Assembly (NCBI RefSeq): GCF_000164865.1
Contig: NC_014618.1
Location: forward strand, 4,526,001-4,590,000
Direction of reading: 5' to 3'
Source of the DNA: [Enterobacter] lignolyticus SCF1
GTDB lineage: Bacteria > Pseudomonadota > Gammaproteobacteria > Enterobacterales > Enterobacteriaceae
DNA: 64,000 nt
The notes under the pieces are model-generated. The model worked only from the letters and a program-made list of their open reading frames with translations. It ran no database searches and had not been told where the DNA came from. Positions within the stretch are counted from its first letter, which is position 1. The number at the start of each line of letters is the position of its first letter. A program made the position numbers and the translations under genes. Shown piece by piece: positions 1-10,024 of this stretch.

Positions 1-1256
<1,256 letters not shown>

Positions 1257-1389
1257 AAAAGTTTGATGCTCTTAGAATTAAACTTCGTAATGAATTACGT
1301 GTTCACTCCAGAGACTTGGTATTCATTTAGTGTCCGAGGACATTAAGAATCCATGTCACTTTGAGTGCCCACACAGATTGTCTGATAAA

Positions 1390-1402
1390 TTGTTAAAGAG
1401 CA
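1390..1402 (-). promoter_or_regulatory. rrn leader boxA antitermination site
   Basis: On the minus strand the leader reads TGCTCTTTAACAA, the conserved boxA of enterobacterial rRNA operons, bound as RNA by NusB-NusE to build the Rho-resistant rRNA antitermination complex. It lies about 135 nt upstream of the mature 16S 5' end and just downstream of promoter P2, its normal place. Confidence 0.9.
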
Positions 1403-1438
1403 GTGCCGCGTTGTTTTTCGCTGCGGCGCGGGGTGTGC

Positions 1439-1466
1439 ATATTACGCTTTCCCGCTTCAGAGTCAA
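1439..1466 (-). promoter_or_regulatory. rrn promoter P2
   Basis: Minus-strand -35 TTGACT (1461-1466) and -10 TAATAT (1439-1444) are separated by 16 bp. It lies about 130 bp downstream of P1 and upstream of boxA, as in all E. coli rrn operons, where P2 gives the weaker, less regulated basal transcription. Confidence 0.85.
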
Positions 1467-1569
1467 GCATTTATTTTTGCTTTTCTCTGTGATGTTCCCG
1501 CTGGCTTTCGCCGGAGAACCCCGCTGACCCGGCGGCCTGTATGCCGTTGTTCCGTGTCAGTGGAGGCGC

Positions 1570-1620
1570 ATTATAGGGAGTAATTCTGAAGTGACAAGAG
1601 GAAATTTCAAAAAACTTTTC
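1570..1620 (-). promoter_or_regulatory. rrn promoter P1 with UP element
   Basis: Minus-strand -35 TTGTCA (1592-1597), 16 bp spacer and consensus -10 TATAAT (1570-1575), followed by the GC-rich discriminator GCGCC typical of stringently controlled promoters (ppGpp/DksA). Immediately upstream, 1598-1620 is A/T-rich with A and T tracts and fits an UP element for the RNA polymerase alpha C-terminal domain. Fis sites, if present, would overlap the 3' end of hemG; I did not resolve them. Confidence 0.88.
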
Positions 1621-1658
1621 GTTCGGCTATTTTCCAGGCGATGAGCCGGTTTTACAGG

Positions 1659-2192
1659 CTATTTGCGCACGAACTGAGCGATTTCCTGGGCAAAAACCGC
1701 AACCTGACGCCAGTCGGTATACACCACCTCTTTATGCGTATCGGTTTCTCCGCCGGTCATCTTCATAATCAGCCGAATCATAAAGCGATCGAACCAGCGA
1801 TAGCGCGGGTAGCGCAGCGCCCCGGCGAAAACGGCGCAAAGGTCCGGACGCCACGGCGAGCTCAGCAAAAACTTGCGCGTATAGCTATTGGTCTGCGGCG
1901 TGCTCTTCTCCGGCTTGCGCGCCACCAGGTTCACCGAGTAGAACGCGGAAGGCAGCTGCGCCAGCGACTGCTGATGCTTCTTCACAAAGCTGTCGAGCAG
2001 CGGATGAAAGTGCCCGTAACGAATCGATGCGCCAATCACCACACCCTGATAGGCCTGCCAGTCAATCTGCTCCGAACGATGCAGATTCACCACATCCACG
2101 TCGAAGCCCTGCTCTTTGAGCTCGGAGGCCAGCGAAGCGGCAATCTCGCGCGTTTGCCCGTCACGGGTGGAGAAAAGAATCAATAGTTTCAC
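1659..2192 (-). CDS. hemG: Protoporphyrinogen IX dehydrogenase, menaquinone-dependent
   Basis: Flavodoxin-like oxidase that converts protoporphyrinogen IX to protoporphyrin IX, the penultimate haem step, passing electrons to menaquinone or ubiquinone at the inner membrane. The protein starts VKLLILFSTRDGQTREIA, an FMN phosphate-binding loop. The start is GTG at 2192, preceded by AGGAG at 7 nt; an in-frame ATG further upstream lies inside trkH and is rejected. The product is 177 aa, close to the usual 181. It follows trkH by 11 bp on the same strand and is probably co-transcribed with it. The long insert loop that sets HemG apart from flavodoxin (about residues 95-130, KPEKSTPQTNSYTRKF) is present. 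Confidence 0.95.
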   Translation of the reverse strand: MKLLILFSTRDGQTREIAASLASELKEQGFDVDVVNLHRSEQIDWQAYQGVVIGASIRYGHFHPLLDSFVKKHQQSLAQLPSAFYSVNLVARKPEKSTPQTNSYTRKFLLSSPWRPDLCAVFAGALRYPRYRWFDRFMIRLIMKMTGGETDTHKEVVYTDWRQVAVFAQEIAQFVRK

Positions 2193-2203
2193 AAACACTC
2201 CTG

Positions 2204-3655
2204 TTATTCGCGCCAGAAGGTGGGGGTAAACAGCACCAGCAGCGTAAAGACCTCCAGACGACCAAACAGCATGTTGGCAATCAGGATCCACTTCGCGACC
2301 GGGTTCATGCTGGCAAAGTTGTCGGCCACCACGCCAAGCCCCGGCCCGAGGTTATTGAGCGTCGCCACAACGGACGCAAAGGCCGAGAAGTCATCCACGC
2401 CGGTGGCGATAATAGCCAGCATGCTGACAATAAAGACCAGCGCGTAAGCGGAGAAAAAGCCCCACACCGCTTCCAGAATACGTTCCGGCAGCGCGCGGTT
2501 GCCGAGCTTGATGCTGTACACCGCATTCGGATGTACCAGACGCTTCAGTTCGCGGTTGCCCTGCTTAAACAGCAGCAGGATACGGATAACCTTCAGCCCC
2601 CCGCCCGTTGACCCCGCACAGCCGCCGATAAACGCAGAGCACAGCAGCAAAACAGGCAGGAACAGCGGCCAGCGCGCAATGCTGTCGGTAGTGAAGCCTG
2701 CGGTCGTCGCCATCGACACCACCTGGAAAAACGCCTGGTTAAGCGTTGTCATCGCCGAGTTATAGACATCGTGGAACCACAGCACCAGGGTACACACCAC
2801 CACCAGCGTCAGCTGCACGCCGATAAACATTCTGAATTCGGGATCGCGCGAGTAAACCTTGAGGCTACGGCCGCTCAGCAGCGAAAAGTGCAGGCCATAG
2901 TTACAGCCGGAAATTAGCAGGAAGATAGCGATGATGGTGTTGATAGTCGGGCTGTTGAAGTAGCCCACGCTGGCGTCGTGCGTGGAGAAACCGCCGATAG
3001 CGATAGTGGCAAAGCTGTGCCCTATCGCGTCAAAGGCTGGCATTCCGGCAAACCACAGCGCCAGCGCGCAGGCCACGGTCAACAACACATAAATCAGCCA
3101 CAGCGTTTTCGCCGTCTCGGCGATACGCGGGCGCATTTTGTTATCTTTCAACGGCCCTGGCATTTCGGCCCGATAGAGCTGCATCCCCCCGACGCCCAGT
3201 ATCGGCAGGATGGCCACCGCCAGCACAATGATCCCCATACCGCCAAACCACTGCAGCATCTGGCGATAAAAGAGGATCGCATGGGGGAGTGAATCCAGCC
3301 CCACCAGCGTCGTCGCGCCGGTCGTCGTTAAACCAGAAAAGGATTCAAAGAAAGCGTCCGTCACCGTCAGGCTCGGCTGCTCGGCAAAGATAAAGGGCAG
3401 CGCACCCACGCTCCCCAGCACCGTCCAGAACAGTACGACGATCAGAAAACCTTCGCGGGATTTCAGCTCGCCCTTCTGCTTACGGTTAGGCCACCACAGC
3501 AGGGAGCCAATCGCCAGCGCGACGAAAAACGTCTGCGTGAACGCGCGTCCTGCACCATCGCGGTATATCAATGCCACCAGCCCGGGAACAATCATCGTTC
3601 CTGAAAACAAAATGACCAGAAGTCCAACGATTCGGGTTATGGCGCGAAAATGCAT
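2204..3655 (-). CDS. trkH: Trk potassium uptake protein TrkH
   Basis: Inner-membrane K+ translocating subunit of the Trk system, working with the NAD-binding gating protein TrkA (encoded elsewhere). The 483 aa product has the family length and four selectivity-filter-like P loops, for example TTTGATT, TIAIGGFST, TTAGFT and NNLGPG. The chosen start MHFRAITRIVG at 3655 has AAGGAAG upstream; a longer reading to 3802 would enter the yigZ 3' end and lacks family similarity. Many hydrophobic helices fit the eight M1-P-M2 elements plus the extra N-terminal helices. It lies 40 bp after yigZ, so a yigZ-trkH-hemG transcript is likely. Confidence 0.96.
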   Translation of the reverse strand: MHFRAITRIVGLLVILFSGTMIVPGLVALIYRDGAGRAFTQTFFVALAIGSLLWWPNRKQKGELKSREGFLIVVLFWTVLGSVGALPFIFAEQPSLTVTDAFFESFSGLTTTGATTLVGLDSLPHAILFYRQMLQWFGGMGIIVLAVAILPILGVGGMQLYRAEMPGPLKDNKMRPRIAETAKTLWLIYVLLTVACALALWFAGMPAFDAIGHSFATIAIGGFSTHDASVGYFNSPTINTIIAIFLLISGCNYGLHFSLLSGRSLKVYSRDPEFRMFIGVQLTLVVVCTLVLWFHDVYNSAMTTLNQAFFQVVSMATTAGFTTDSIARWPLFLPVLLLCSAFIGGCAGSTGGGLKVIRILLLFKQGNRELKRLVHPNAVYSIKLGNRALPERILEAVWGFFSAYALVFIVSMLAIIATGVDDFSAFASVVATLNNLGPGLGVVADNFASMNPVAKWILIANMLFGRLEVFTLLVLFTPTFWRE

Positions 3656-3695
3656 CACTGCCGCTTCCTTAGATAAGCAAAAAGTAAACCGGGGA

Positions 3696-4310
3696 TTATT
3701 CGTCAATCTCGCGCAATTGCAACGCGCCGCGACTAAAATCAGCCAGTTTTGCCGAAAAAGCCGCCAGTTCAGCCTGCGCCAGCGCCACCCGCAGTTGTAC
3801 AACAGCCTGATAATCGCTGCTCACAATTTTACCGGAAAACTGCCCAAGCAGGGATTCAATCCCCGCCAGCTGGGCATATTCGCACTGCAACGTATATTCG
3901 GTCAGCGGCCTCTTGCGCACGGTGGTGAGCGCCGCCAGCGCCTGATGGACGCCGCCGCCGTAGGCTTTCACCAGGCCGCCGGTTCCCAACAGGATCCCGC
4001 CGTAGTAGCGGACAACCACTGCGGTTATCTCGCCAACGCCGCTGCCCATCAGCTGGGCGAGCATTGGCTTGCCCGCCGTACCCGCCGGTTCGCCGTCATC
4101 GGAAAACCCCAGCTGCTGCGAATCATCCGGTGGCCCCGCCACCCACGCCACGCAGTGGTGGCGGGCGTCCGGGTGCGCCGCTTTTACCGATTCAACAAAC
4201 GCTTTCGCCGCCTCTACGCCGTTGGTATGCGCCAGGAGCGTAATGAAGCGGCTTTTTTTGATCTCCTCGATCGCGGTGACCGGCGCCGCCGGAATCAGCC
4301 AGCTCTCCAT
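3696..4310 (-). CDS. yigZ: IMPACT/YigZ family protein
   Basis: 204 aa, the usual length. N-terminal UPF0029/Impact domain (about residues 15-125) with the typical DARHHCVAWVAG and SDDGEPAGTAGKPML motifs and a GVVRYYGG-like strand (here VVVRYYGGILLGTGGLVKAYG), then a C-terminal DUF1949 ferredoxin-like domain. The eukaryotic relative IMPACT regulates the GCN2 kinase; the bacterial role is unsettled. Its ATG shares one base with the pepQ stop codon (TAATG at 4308-4312), which suggests translational coupling with pepQ. Confidence 0.93.
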   Translation of the reverse strand: MESWLIPAAPVTAIEEIKKSRFITLLAHTNGVEAAKAFVESVKAAHPDARHHCVAWVAGPPDDSQQLGFSDDGEPAGTAGKPMLAQLMGSGVGEITAVVVRYYGGILLGTGGLVKAYGGGVHQALAALTTVRKRPLTEYTLQCEYAQLAGIESLLGQFSGKIVSSDYQAVVQLRVALAQAELAAFSAKLADFSRGALQLREIDE

Positions 4311-5641
4311 TACGCCAGCTTCAGATCCCGCGTCATGTTCTCCACGCTCTTCTCGTGAATCACAACGTTATCTTCAATGCGAATGCCGCCAAACGGCTTC
4401 AGCGCCTGGATTTTCTGCCAGTTGAAGTGTTTGCTGAACGGCCCTTCACGCCACGGCGCCAGCAGGGACTCAATAAAGTAGATGCCCGGCTCAATGGTCA
4501 GCACCATACGCGGCTCCAGCACGCGGGTGCAGCGCAGATACGGGTATTTAGACGGCGCGGCAAGATGCGTGCCGGTATCATCCTGCATAAATCCGGCCAC
4601 GTCGTGCACCTGCAGGCCCAGCGGATGGCCAATACCGTGCGGCATAAACGGCCCGGTAATGTTGTTTTCCACCATCGCCTCTTCGCTCATGTCGGTAATG
4701 ATGTGGTGCTTACGCAGCAGTTTCGCGATGCGCTGATGGAACTGCACGTGGTAATCGACGTAGCTCACGCCCGCCTTCATGGTGCCGATCAGCGCCAGCT
4801 GCTCATCGTTCACATCTTTTATCAGATGGGCAAAGTCGCTATCGCCGTGCGCCGCCCAGGTGCGGGTCAGGTCAGCCGCATAGCCGTTGTACTCCGCGCC
4901 CGCATCAAGCAGGAAGCTGCGAATTTCCGACGGTGCGCGGTGATCCAGCCGGGTGTAGTGCAGCACGGAAGCATGCTCGTTGAGCGCAACAATGTTGCTG
5001 TAAGGCACATCGGTATCGCGATGCCCCGTCGCCGTCAGGTAGGCGAGGTTAATGTCAAACTCGCTCATCCCGGACAAAAACGCTTCGTGCGCGGCGCGGT
5101 GACCGTTAACCGCCATCTTCTGCGCTTCGCGCATGCAGGCCAGCTCATAATCGGTTTTATACGCGCGGTAGTAGTGCAGGTAATCGATAACCCCTTTCGG
5201 GTTGATGTTGTCTGCCGCAATATCCAGCCCCATCGCGCGCTCGGCGACCGGTCCAATATAGGCAATGTTGCCGCGAGCGGTGGGCAGCTGACTGCCAATA
5301 CCGTCGGCTTTCGGCAGGGCGATAACCTCGACGTCATTGGTCCAGAAGGAGGTCGGCAGCGGCTCAACGTTGTGCCAGTAGTCTACCGGCAGATAAAACC
5401 ACAATTTCGGCTTGTTAACGCCATCGACCAGCAGCCAGCAGTTCGGCACCTGGGTCACAGGCACCCACGCTTTAAACTGCGGGTTTACCTTAAACGGGTA
5501 CGGATGATCGTCAAGAAAGACGTTAAACAGTTCGCCAGAATGAATAAGTAGCGCATCAAGCTTAAAGCGTTCCAGCACATTACGGGTCCGTTCCTGTAGC
5601 GTAACGATATGATTTTTATAGAGTGTGGCCAGCGATTCCAT
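4310..5641 (-). CDS. pepQ: Xaa-Pro dipeptidase
   Basis: Cytoplasmic metallopeptidase that splits dipeptides with C-terminal proline (prolidase). 443 aa, matching E. coli PepQ. It has the pita-bread metallopeptidase C-terminal half: the metal ligands appear in LLDAGAEYNGYAADLTRTW (two Asp), PHGIGHPLGLQVHD (His), VLTIEPGIYF (Glu) and GIRIEDNVVI (Glu). The ATG at 5641 has GAAGGG upstream. It is divergent from fadB, with the 189 bp between holding the fadB control region. Confidence 0.96.
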   Translation of the reverse strand: MESLATLYKNHIVTLQERTRNVLERFKLDALLIHSGELFNVFLDDHPYPFKVNPQFKAWVPVTQVPNCWLLVDGVNKPKLWFYLPVDYWHNVEPLPTSFWTNDVEVIALPKADGIGSQLPTARGNIAYIGPVAERAMGLDIAADNINPKGVIDYLHYYRAYKTDYELACMREAQKMAVNGHRAAHEAFLSGMSEFDINLAYLTATGHRDTDVPYSNIVALNEHASVLHYTRLDHRAPSEIRSFLLDAGAEYNGYAADLTRTWAAHGDSDFAHLIKDVNDEQLALIGTMKAGVSYVDYHVQFHQRIAKLLRKHHIITDMSEEAMVENNITGPFMPHGIGHPLGLQVHDVAGFMQDDTGTHLAAPSKYPYLRCTRVLEPRMVLTIEPGIYFIESLLAPWREGPFSKHFNWQKIQALKPFGGIRIEDNVVIHEKSVENMTRDLKLA

Positions 5642-5751
5642 GTTTTACCCTTCTGTTTTTTGACCATAAGTCCCCGCATCTTAGCACATCGATTCAGGGG
5701 TGCGTGATTTCTGCCGAGCGTGATCCAGCCGTCAATTTCTTAAAGAGTAAT

Positions 5752-5804
5752 TTGCATTTTTTTAACATAAAATCCACAATCCGAATCATCTGGTACGACC
5801 AGAT
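5752..5804 (+). promoter_or_regulatory. fadBA promoter with FadR operator
   Basis: The 17-mer ATCTGGTACGACCAGAT at 5788-5804 is a near-perfect FadR palindrome and, from memory, the same as the E. coli fadB operator. FadR represses fadBA until long-chain acyl-CoA releases it. A plausible sigma-70 promoter precedes it: -35 TTGCAT at 5752-5757 and a weak -10 CACAAT at 5775-5780, 17 bp apart, so the operator would cover the start point. The operator is firm; the promoter boxes are tentative. Confidence 0.85.
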
Positions 5805-5830
5805 TACTTTGCTGGATTCAGGAGACTGAC

Positions 5831-8020
5831 ATGCTCTACAAAGGCGATACCCTGTACCTCGACTGGCTGGAAGATGGCATTGCCGAACTGGTGTTCGATG
5901 CCCCCGGCTCGGTCAATAAGCTCGATACGGCAACCGTAGCCAGCCTCGGCCAGGCGCTGGACGTCCTCGAAAAACAAAAAGATCTCAAGGGCCTGCTGCT
6001 GCGCTCTGAAAAAGCCGCGTTTATCGTCGGCGCCGATATCACCGAATTCTTATCCCTGTTCCAGGTTCCGCAGGAACAGTTAAGCCAGTGGCTGCATTTC
6101 GCAAATAGCGTCTTTAGCCGCCTGGAAGACCTGCCGGTCCCTACCCTCTCCGCCGTCAACGGCTACGCGCTTGGCGGCGGCTGCGAATGCGTGCTGGCGA
6201 CCGACTATCGCCTGGCAACCGCCGATCTGCGCATCGGGCTGCCGGAAACCAAACTGGGCATTATGCCCGGCTTTGGCGGCTCGGTTCGCCTGCCGCGCAT
6301 GCTCGGCGCCGACAGCGCGCTGGAGATCATCGTCGCAGGTAAAGACGTCGGCGCGGAAGAAGCGCTGAAAATTGGCCTGATCGACGGCATTGTAAAACCC
6401 GAGAAGCTGCGCGACGGCGCGGTGGCGATGCTGCGTCAGGCTATCGACGGCGCGCTTGACTGGAAAGCCAAGCGCCAGCCAAAGCTGGAGCCGCTGCGCT
6501 TAAGCAAAATTGAAGCCGCCATGAGCTTCACCATCGCCAAAGGCATGGTGGCACAGACGGCCGGCAAACATTACCCGGCGCCGATGACGGCGGTAAAAAC
6601 CATTGAAGCGGCAGCCCGTTTTGGCCGCGACGAGGCCCTGGCGCTTGAGAACCAGAGTTTTGTTCCGCTGGCGCACTCCAGCGAAGCCCGCGCGCTGGTC
6701 GGAATCTTCCTGAACGATCAGTTTGTCAAAAGCCAGGCGAAAAAGCTGACCAAAAACGTTGAGACGCCAAAACAGGCCGCCGTACTGGGCGCAGGCATCA
6801 TGGGCGGTGGTATCGCTTATCAGTCGGCCTGGAAGGGCGTGCCGGTCATTATGAAGGACATCAACGATAAGTCTCTGACGCTCGGCATGACCGAAGCGGC
6901 AAAGTTGCTTAACAAACAGCTGGAGCGCGGAAAAATCGACGGACTGAAGCTGGCGGGGGTCATTTCGACCATTCACCCAACGCTGGACTATGCCGGTTTT
7001 GAGCGCGTCGATGTGGTCGTAGAGGCGGTTGTTGAAAACCCGAAAGTGAAAAAAGCGGTGCTGGCGGAAACCGAAGACAAGGTTCGCCCGGACGCCGTGC
7101 TGGCCTCGAACACCTCGACGATCCCCATTAGCGAACTGGCGCACGCCCTGAAGCGCCCGGAAAACTTCTGCGGCATGCACTTCTTTAACCCGGTACACCG
7201 CATGCCGCTGGTTGAGGTGATTCGCGGCGAGAAGACCTCTGACGATACCATCGCCAAAGTCGTGGCATGGGCGAGCAAGATGGGCAAAACGCCGATCGTG
7301 GTGAACGACTGCCCCGGATTCTTTGTCAACCGCGTGCTGTTTCCGTACTTTGCCGGCTTCAGCCAGCTGCTGCGCGACGGCGCGGATTTCCGCAAAGTCG
7401 ATAAAGTGATGGAAAAACAGTTCGGCTGGCCGATGGGCCCGGCGTATCTGCTGGACGTCGTCGGTATCGACACCGCGCACCACGCTCAGGCGGTGATGGC
7501 GGCGGGGTTCCCGCAGCGGATGCAGAAAGATTACCGCGACGCTATCGATGCGCTGTTTGATGCCAGCCGCTATGGCCAGAAAAACGGTCTCGGCTTCTGG
7601 CGTTATAAAGAAGACAGCAAAGGCAAGCCGAAAAAAGAGGAGGACCCGGCCGTGGACGGCCTGCTCGCCGAGGTCAGCAAACCAAAACGCGACTTCACCG
7701 ACGAAGAGATCGTCGCCCGCATGATGATTCCGATGGTCAACGAAGTGGTGCGCTGTCTGGAAGAAGGCATTATCGCAAGCCCGGCGGAAGCCGATATGGC
7801 GCTGGTGTATGGTTTAGGTTTCCCTCCGTTCCACGGTGGCGCCTTCCGCTGGCTGGATACCCTGGGCAGCGCGAAGTATCTCGATATGGCGCAGCAGTTC
7901 CAGCACCTCGGCGCACTGTATGAGGTACCGGCAGGCCTGCGCGACAAAGCGCGCCATAACGAAGCATATTATCCCCCGGTTGAGCCCGCCCGTCCGGTCG
8001 GCGAGCTGAAAACGGCTTAA
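5831..8020 (+). CDS. fadB: Fatty acid oxidation complex subunit alpha
   Basis: Multifunctional aerobic beta-oxidation enzyme: enoyl-CoA hydratase/isomerase in the N-terminal third and L-3-hydroxyacyl-CoA dehydrogenase in the rest; it forms an alpha2-beta2 complex with FadA. 729 aa, identical in length to E. coli FadB. Hydratase catalytic glutamates are visible as E119 (GGGCE) and E139 (LPETKLGI). The NAD-binding loop GAGIMGGGIA starts near 315 and the dehydrogenase catalytic His lies in CGMHFFNPVHRM near 450. An AGGAGA motif precedes the ATG. fadA follows after 9 bp. Confidence 0.97.
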   Translation: MLYKGDTLYLDWLEDGIAELVFDAPGSVNKLDTATVASLGQALDVLEKQKDLKGLLLRSEKAAFIVGADITEFLSLFQVPQEQLSQWLHFANSVFSRLEDLPVPTLSAVNGYALGGGCECVLATDYRLATADLRIGLPETKLGIMPGFGGSVRLPRMLGADSALEIIVAGKDVGAEEALKIGLIDGIVKPEKLRDGAVAMLRQAIDGALDWKAKRQPKLEPLRLSKIEAAMSFTIAKGMVAQTAGKHYPAPMTAVKTIEAAARFGRDEALALENQSFVPLAHSSEARALVGIFLNDQFVKSQAKKLTKNVETPKQAAVLGAGIMGGGIAYQSAWKGVPVIMKDINDKSLTLGMTEAAKLLNKQLERGKIDGLKLAGVISTIHPTLDYAGFERVDVVVEAVVENPKVKKAVLAETEDKVRPDAVLASNTSTIPISELAHALKRPENFCGMHFFNPVHRMPLVEVIRGEKTSDDTIAKVVAWASKMGKTPIVVNDCPGFFVNRVLFPYFAGFSQLLRDGADFRKVDKVMEKQFGWPMGPAYLLDVVGIDTAHHAQAVMAAGFPQRMQKDYRDAIDALFDASRYGQKNGLGFWRYKEDSKGKPKKEEDPAVDGLLAEVSKPKRDFTDEEIVARMMIPMVNEVVRCLEEGIIASPAEADMALVYGLGFPPFHGGAFRWLDTLGSAKYLDMAQQFQHLGALYEVPAGLRDKARHNEAYYPPVEPARPVGELKTA

Positions 8021-8029
8021 GGAGTCACA

Positions 8030-9193
8030 ATGGAACAGGTTGTCATTGTCGATGCAATTCGTACCCCGATGGGCCGTTCAAAAGGCGGCGCATTTCGCAA
8101 CGTGCGCGCAGAGGATCTCTCAGCGCACCTGATGCGCAGCCTGCTGGCGCGCAACCCGGCGCTGGACGCTACTGCGATTGACGACATTTACTGGGGCTGC
8201 GTACAGCAAACCCTGGAGCAGGGCTTCAACATCGCCCGTAACGCCGCGCTGCTGGCGGAAATTCCGCACTCGGTACCGGCCGTTACCGTCAACCGCCTGT
8301 GCGGTTCCTCGATGCAGGCGCTGCATGACGCTGCCCGGATGATCATGACCGGCGACGCCCAGGTCTGCCTGATCGGCGGCGTGGAACACATGGGTCACGT
8401 GCCGATGAGCCACGGCGTGGACTTCCACCCGGGGATGAGCCGCAACGTCGCCAAAGCGGCGGGTATGATGGGTCTGACCGCAGAGATGCTCTCCCGTCTG
8501 CACGGCATCAGCCGCGAAATGCAGGACGCCTTTGCCGCGCGCTCCCATGCTCGCGCCTGGGCCGCCACCCAGTCGGGCGGCTTCAAAAATGAAATCATCC
8601 CGACCGGCGGCCATGATGCCGACGGCGTGCTGAAGCAGTTTAACTACGATGAGGTTATCCGCCCGGAAACCACCGTCGAAGCGCTGTCCACGCTGCGCCC
8701 GGCGTTTGACCCGGTGACCGGCACCGTGACCGCAGGCACCTCTTCCGCCCTCTCCGATGGCGCTGCCGCCATGCTGGTGATGAGCGAAAGCCGCGCCCGC
8801 GAGCTGGGCCTGGCTCCGCGCGCCCGCGTGCGCTCAATGGCGGTCGTCGGCTGCGACCCGTCCATCATGGGTTACGGCCCGGTTCCGGCGTCGAAGCTGG
8901 CGCTGAAAAAAGCCGGCCTTACCACCAGCGATATCGATCTTTTCGAAATGAACGAGGCGTTCGCCGCGCAGATCCTGCCGTGTATTAAGGATCTGGGGCT
9001 GATGGAGCAGATCGATGAGAAGATCAACCTCAACGGCGGCGCAATCGCCCTGGGTCACCCGCTGGGCTGCTCGGGTGCGCGCATCAGCACCACGCTCATC
9101 AACCTAATGGAGCGTAAAGACGCCCAGTTTGGTCTGGCGACGATGTGTATCGGCTTAGGCCAGGGTATCGCTACCGTCTTTGAACGCGTATAG
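8030..9193 (+). CDS. fadA: Fatty acid oxidation complex subunit beta, 3-ketoacyl-CoA thiolase
   Basis: Thiolase that releases acetyl-CoA in the last step of beta-oxidation, partner of FadB. 387 aa, the E. coli length. Nucleophile Cys91 sits in NRLCGSSMQAL; the His of GHPLGCSGAR and the Cys of TMCIGLGQG complete the active site. The start ATG has AAGGAG upstream and begins 9 bp after fadB, so the two are one operon under FadR. A hairpin with a T run lies about 55 bp after the stop. Confidence 0.97.
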   Translation: MEQVVIVDAIRTPMGRSKGGAFRNVRAEDLSAHLMRSLLARNPALDATAIDDIYWGCVQQTLEQGFNIARNAALLAEIPHSVPAVTVNRLCGSSMQALHDAARMIMTGDAQVCLIGGVEHMGHVPMSHGVDFHPGMSRNVAKAAGMMGLTAEMLSRLHGISREMQDAFAARSHARAWAATQSGGFKNEIIPTGGHDADGVLKQFNYDEVIRPETTVEALSTLRPAFDPVTGTVTAGTSSALSDGAAAMLVMSESRARELGLAPRARVRSMAVVGCDPSIMGYGPVPASKLALKKAGLTTSDIDLFEMNEAFAAQILPCIKDLGLMEQIDEKINLNGGAIALGHPLGCSGARISTTLINLMERKDAQFGLATMCIGLGQGIATVFERV

Positions 9194-9225
9194 AAAAAAA
9201 GCCGGGCTGCGACATGCAGCCCGGC
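9194..9225 (-). terminator. Terminator of fre (minus strand)
   Basis: Perfect 10-bp stem GCCGGGCTGC/GCAGCCCGGC (9201-9210 and 9216-9225) with a 5-nt loop. Read on the minus strand it is followed by a run of seven T (9194-9200), so it ends transcripts coming from fre. It starts directly after the fadA stop. Confidence 0.8.
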
Positions 9226-9247
9226 CCGTGGTTTAGTTGCCGTTCTT

Positions 9248-9273
9248 CCCGCCTGTCAGGGGCGGGTTTTTTT
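9248..9273 (+). terminator. Terminator of fadBA (plus strand)
   Basis: Stem CCCGCC/GGCGGG (9248-9253 and 9261-9266) with a 7-nt loop and a run of seven T (9267-9273) on the plus strand, 55 bp after fadA. Together with the preceding hairpin it insulates the convergent fadA and fre transcripts. Confidence 0.85.
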
Positions 9274-9278
9274 ATTGT

Positions 9279-9983
9279 TTAAATAAAAGAGAAGGCATCG
9301 CCGAACAGGCGATCTTCACGCGCGTTGCGCTCATTGCAGAACAGATCGCGGGCGATTTTCGCCATTTCAAAACGACCGGCAATGTAGATATCGTGTTCTA
9401 CCAGCGTACCGTAATCCTGCAGCACCGCCGTCAGCACCGTCCCCGTACGACCGCGCCAGCCCGGTTCGGGCTGCTCAACCACCGGTTCCACCCGCAGGTT
9501 CGGGTGCTCAACGGTCAGCGCTTCCAGCTCGGCCAAATCGTACAGATGCTTCTCTTCACGCCCGCCCCAGTAAATCGCGATATCGCGATTCGGGTTCTGG
9601 GCCAGCGCGGTTAACAGAATTGAACGCACATAGGAGAACCCGGTCCCCCCGGCGATCAGCACCATCGGGCGCGCATCGTCATCCTCGCGCAGCCAGGCGT
9701 CGCCATGGGGAATATCCACTACGATCTCGCGCTCTTTCAGAATGCGATCCATCACCGCCATCGCGTACAGGTTCAGCTCGGACGCGCCGATATGCAGCTC
9801 AATAAACGTGTGCTCTGCGGGCGTGGACGCCATGGAGAACGGGCGTTTGTCCCGCTCGTCCATCACTACCATCAGGTACTGGCCAGCGCGAAAGGAAAAT
9901 GCCGCTTCGGGTTCTAAACGAACGCGATATACCGTGTCGGTAATCGCTTCTACCGATGTCACTTTACAGCTTAAGGTTGTCAT
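9279..9983 (-). CDS. fre: NAD(P)H-flavin reductase
   Basis: Soluble reductase that uses NAD(P)H to reduce free FMN, FAD or riboflavin; it supplies reduced flavin to several enzymes and reduces ferric iron indirectly. 234 aa, one residue longer than E. coli Fre. Ferredoxin-reductase fold: flavin motif RPFSMAST at residues 47-54, nucleotide-binding loop LIAGGTGFSYVRS near 108-120. It is 41 bp after ubiD on the same strand, a neighbourhood conserved in E. coli; reduced FMN is also what UbiX needs to make the UbiD cofactor, so co-transcription would make sense (inference). Confidence 0.96.
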   Translation of the reverse strand: MTTLSCKVTSVEAITDTVYRVRLEPEAAFSFRAGQYLMVVMDERDKRPFSMASTPAEHTFIELHIGASELNLYAMAVMDRILKEREIVVDIPHGDAWLREDDDARPMVLIAGGTGFSYVRSILLTALAQNPNRDIAIYWGGREEKHLYDLAELEALTVEHPNLRVEPVVEQPEPGWRGRTGTVLTAVLQDYGTLVEHDIYIAGRFEMAKIARDLFCNERNAREDRLFGDAFSFI

Positions 9984-10024
9984 GCGCTCCCTCTGTCGGG
10001 TCTATATGGCAAACACGGCCGCCC

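Noticed and set aside
1330..1527. 65-codon plus-strand frame between the 16S gene and P1
   Set aside because: It runs through the rRNA leader, boxA and promoter P2 on the opposite strand and has no family support.
4355..5551. Long plus-strand frame of about 400 codons
   Set aside because: It is antisense to pepQ; high-G+C codon bias opens long mirror frames, and its product is Arg/His/Gln-rich without domains.
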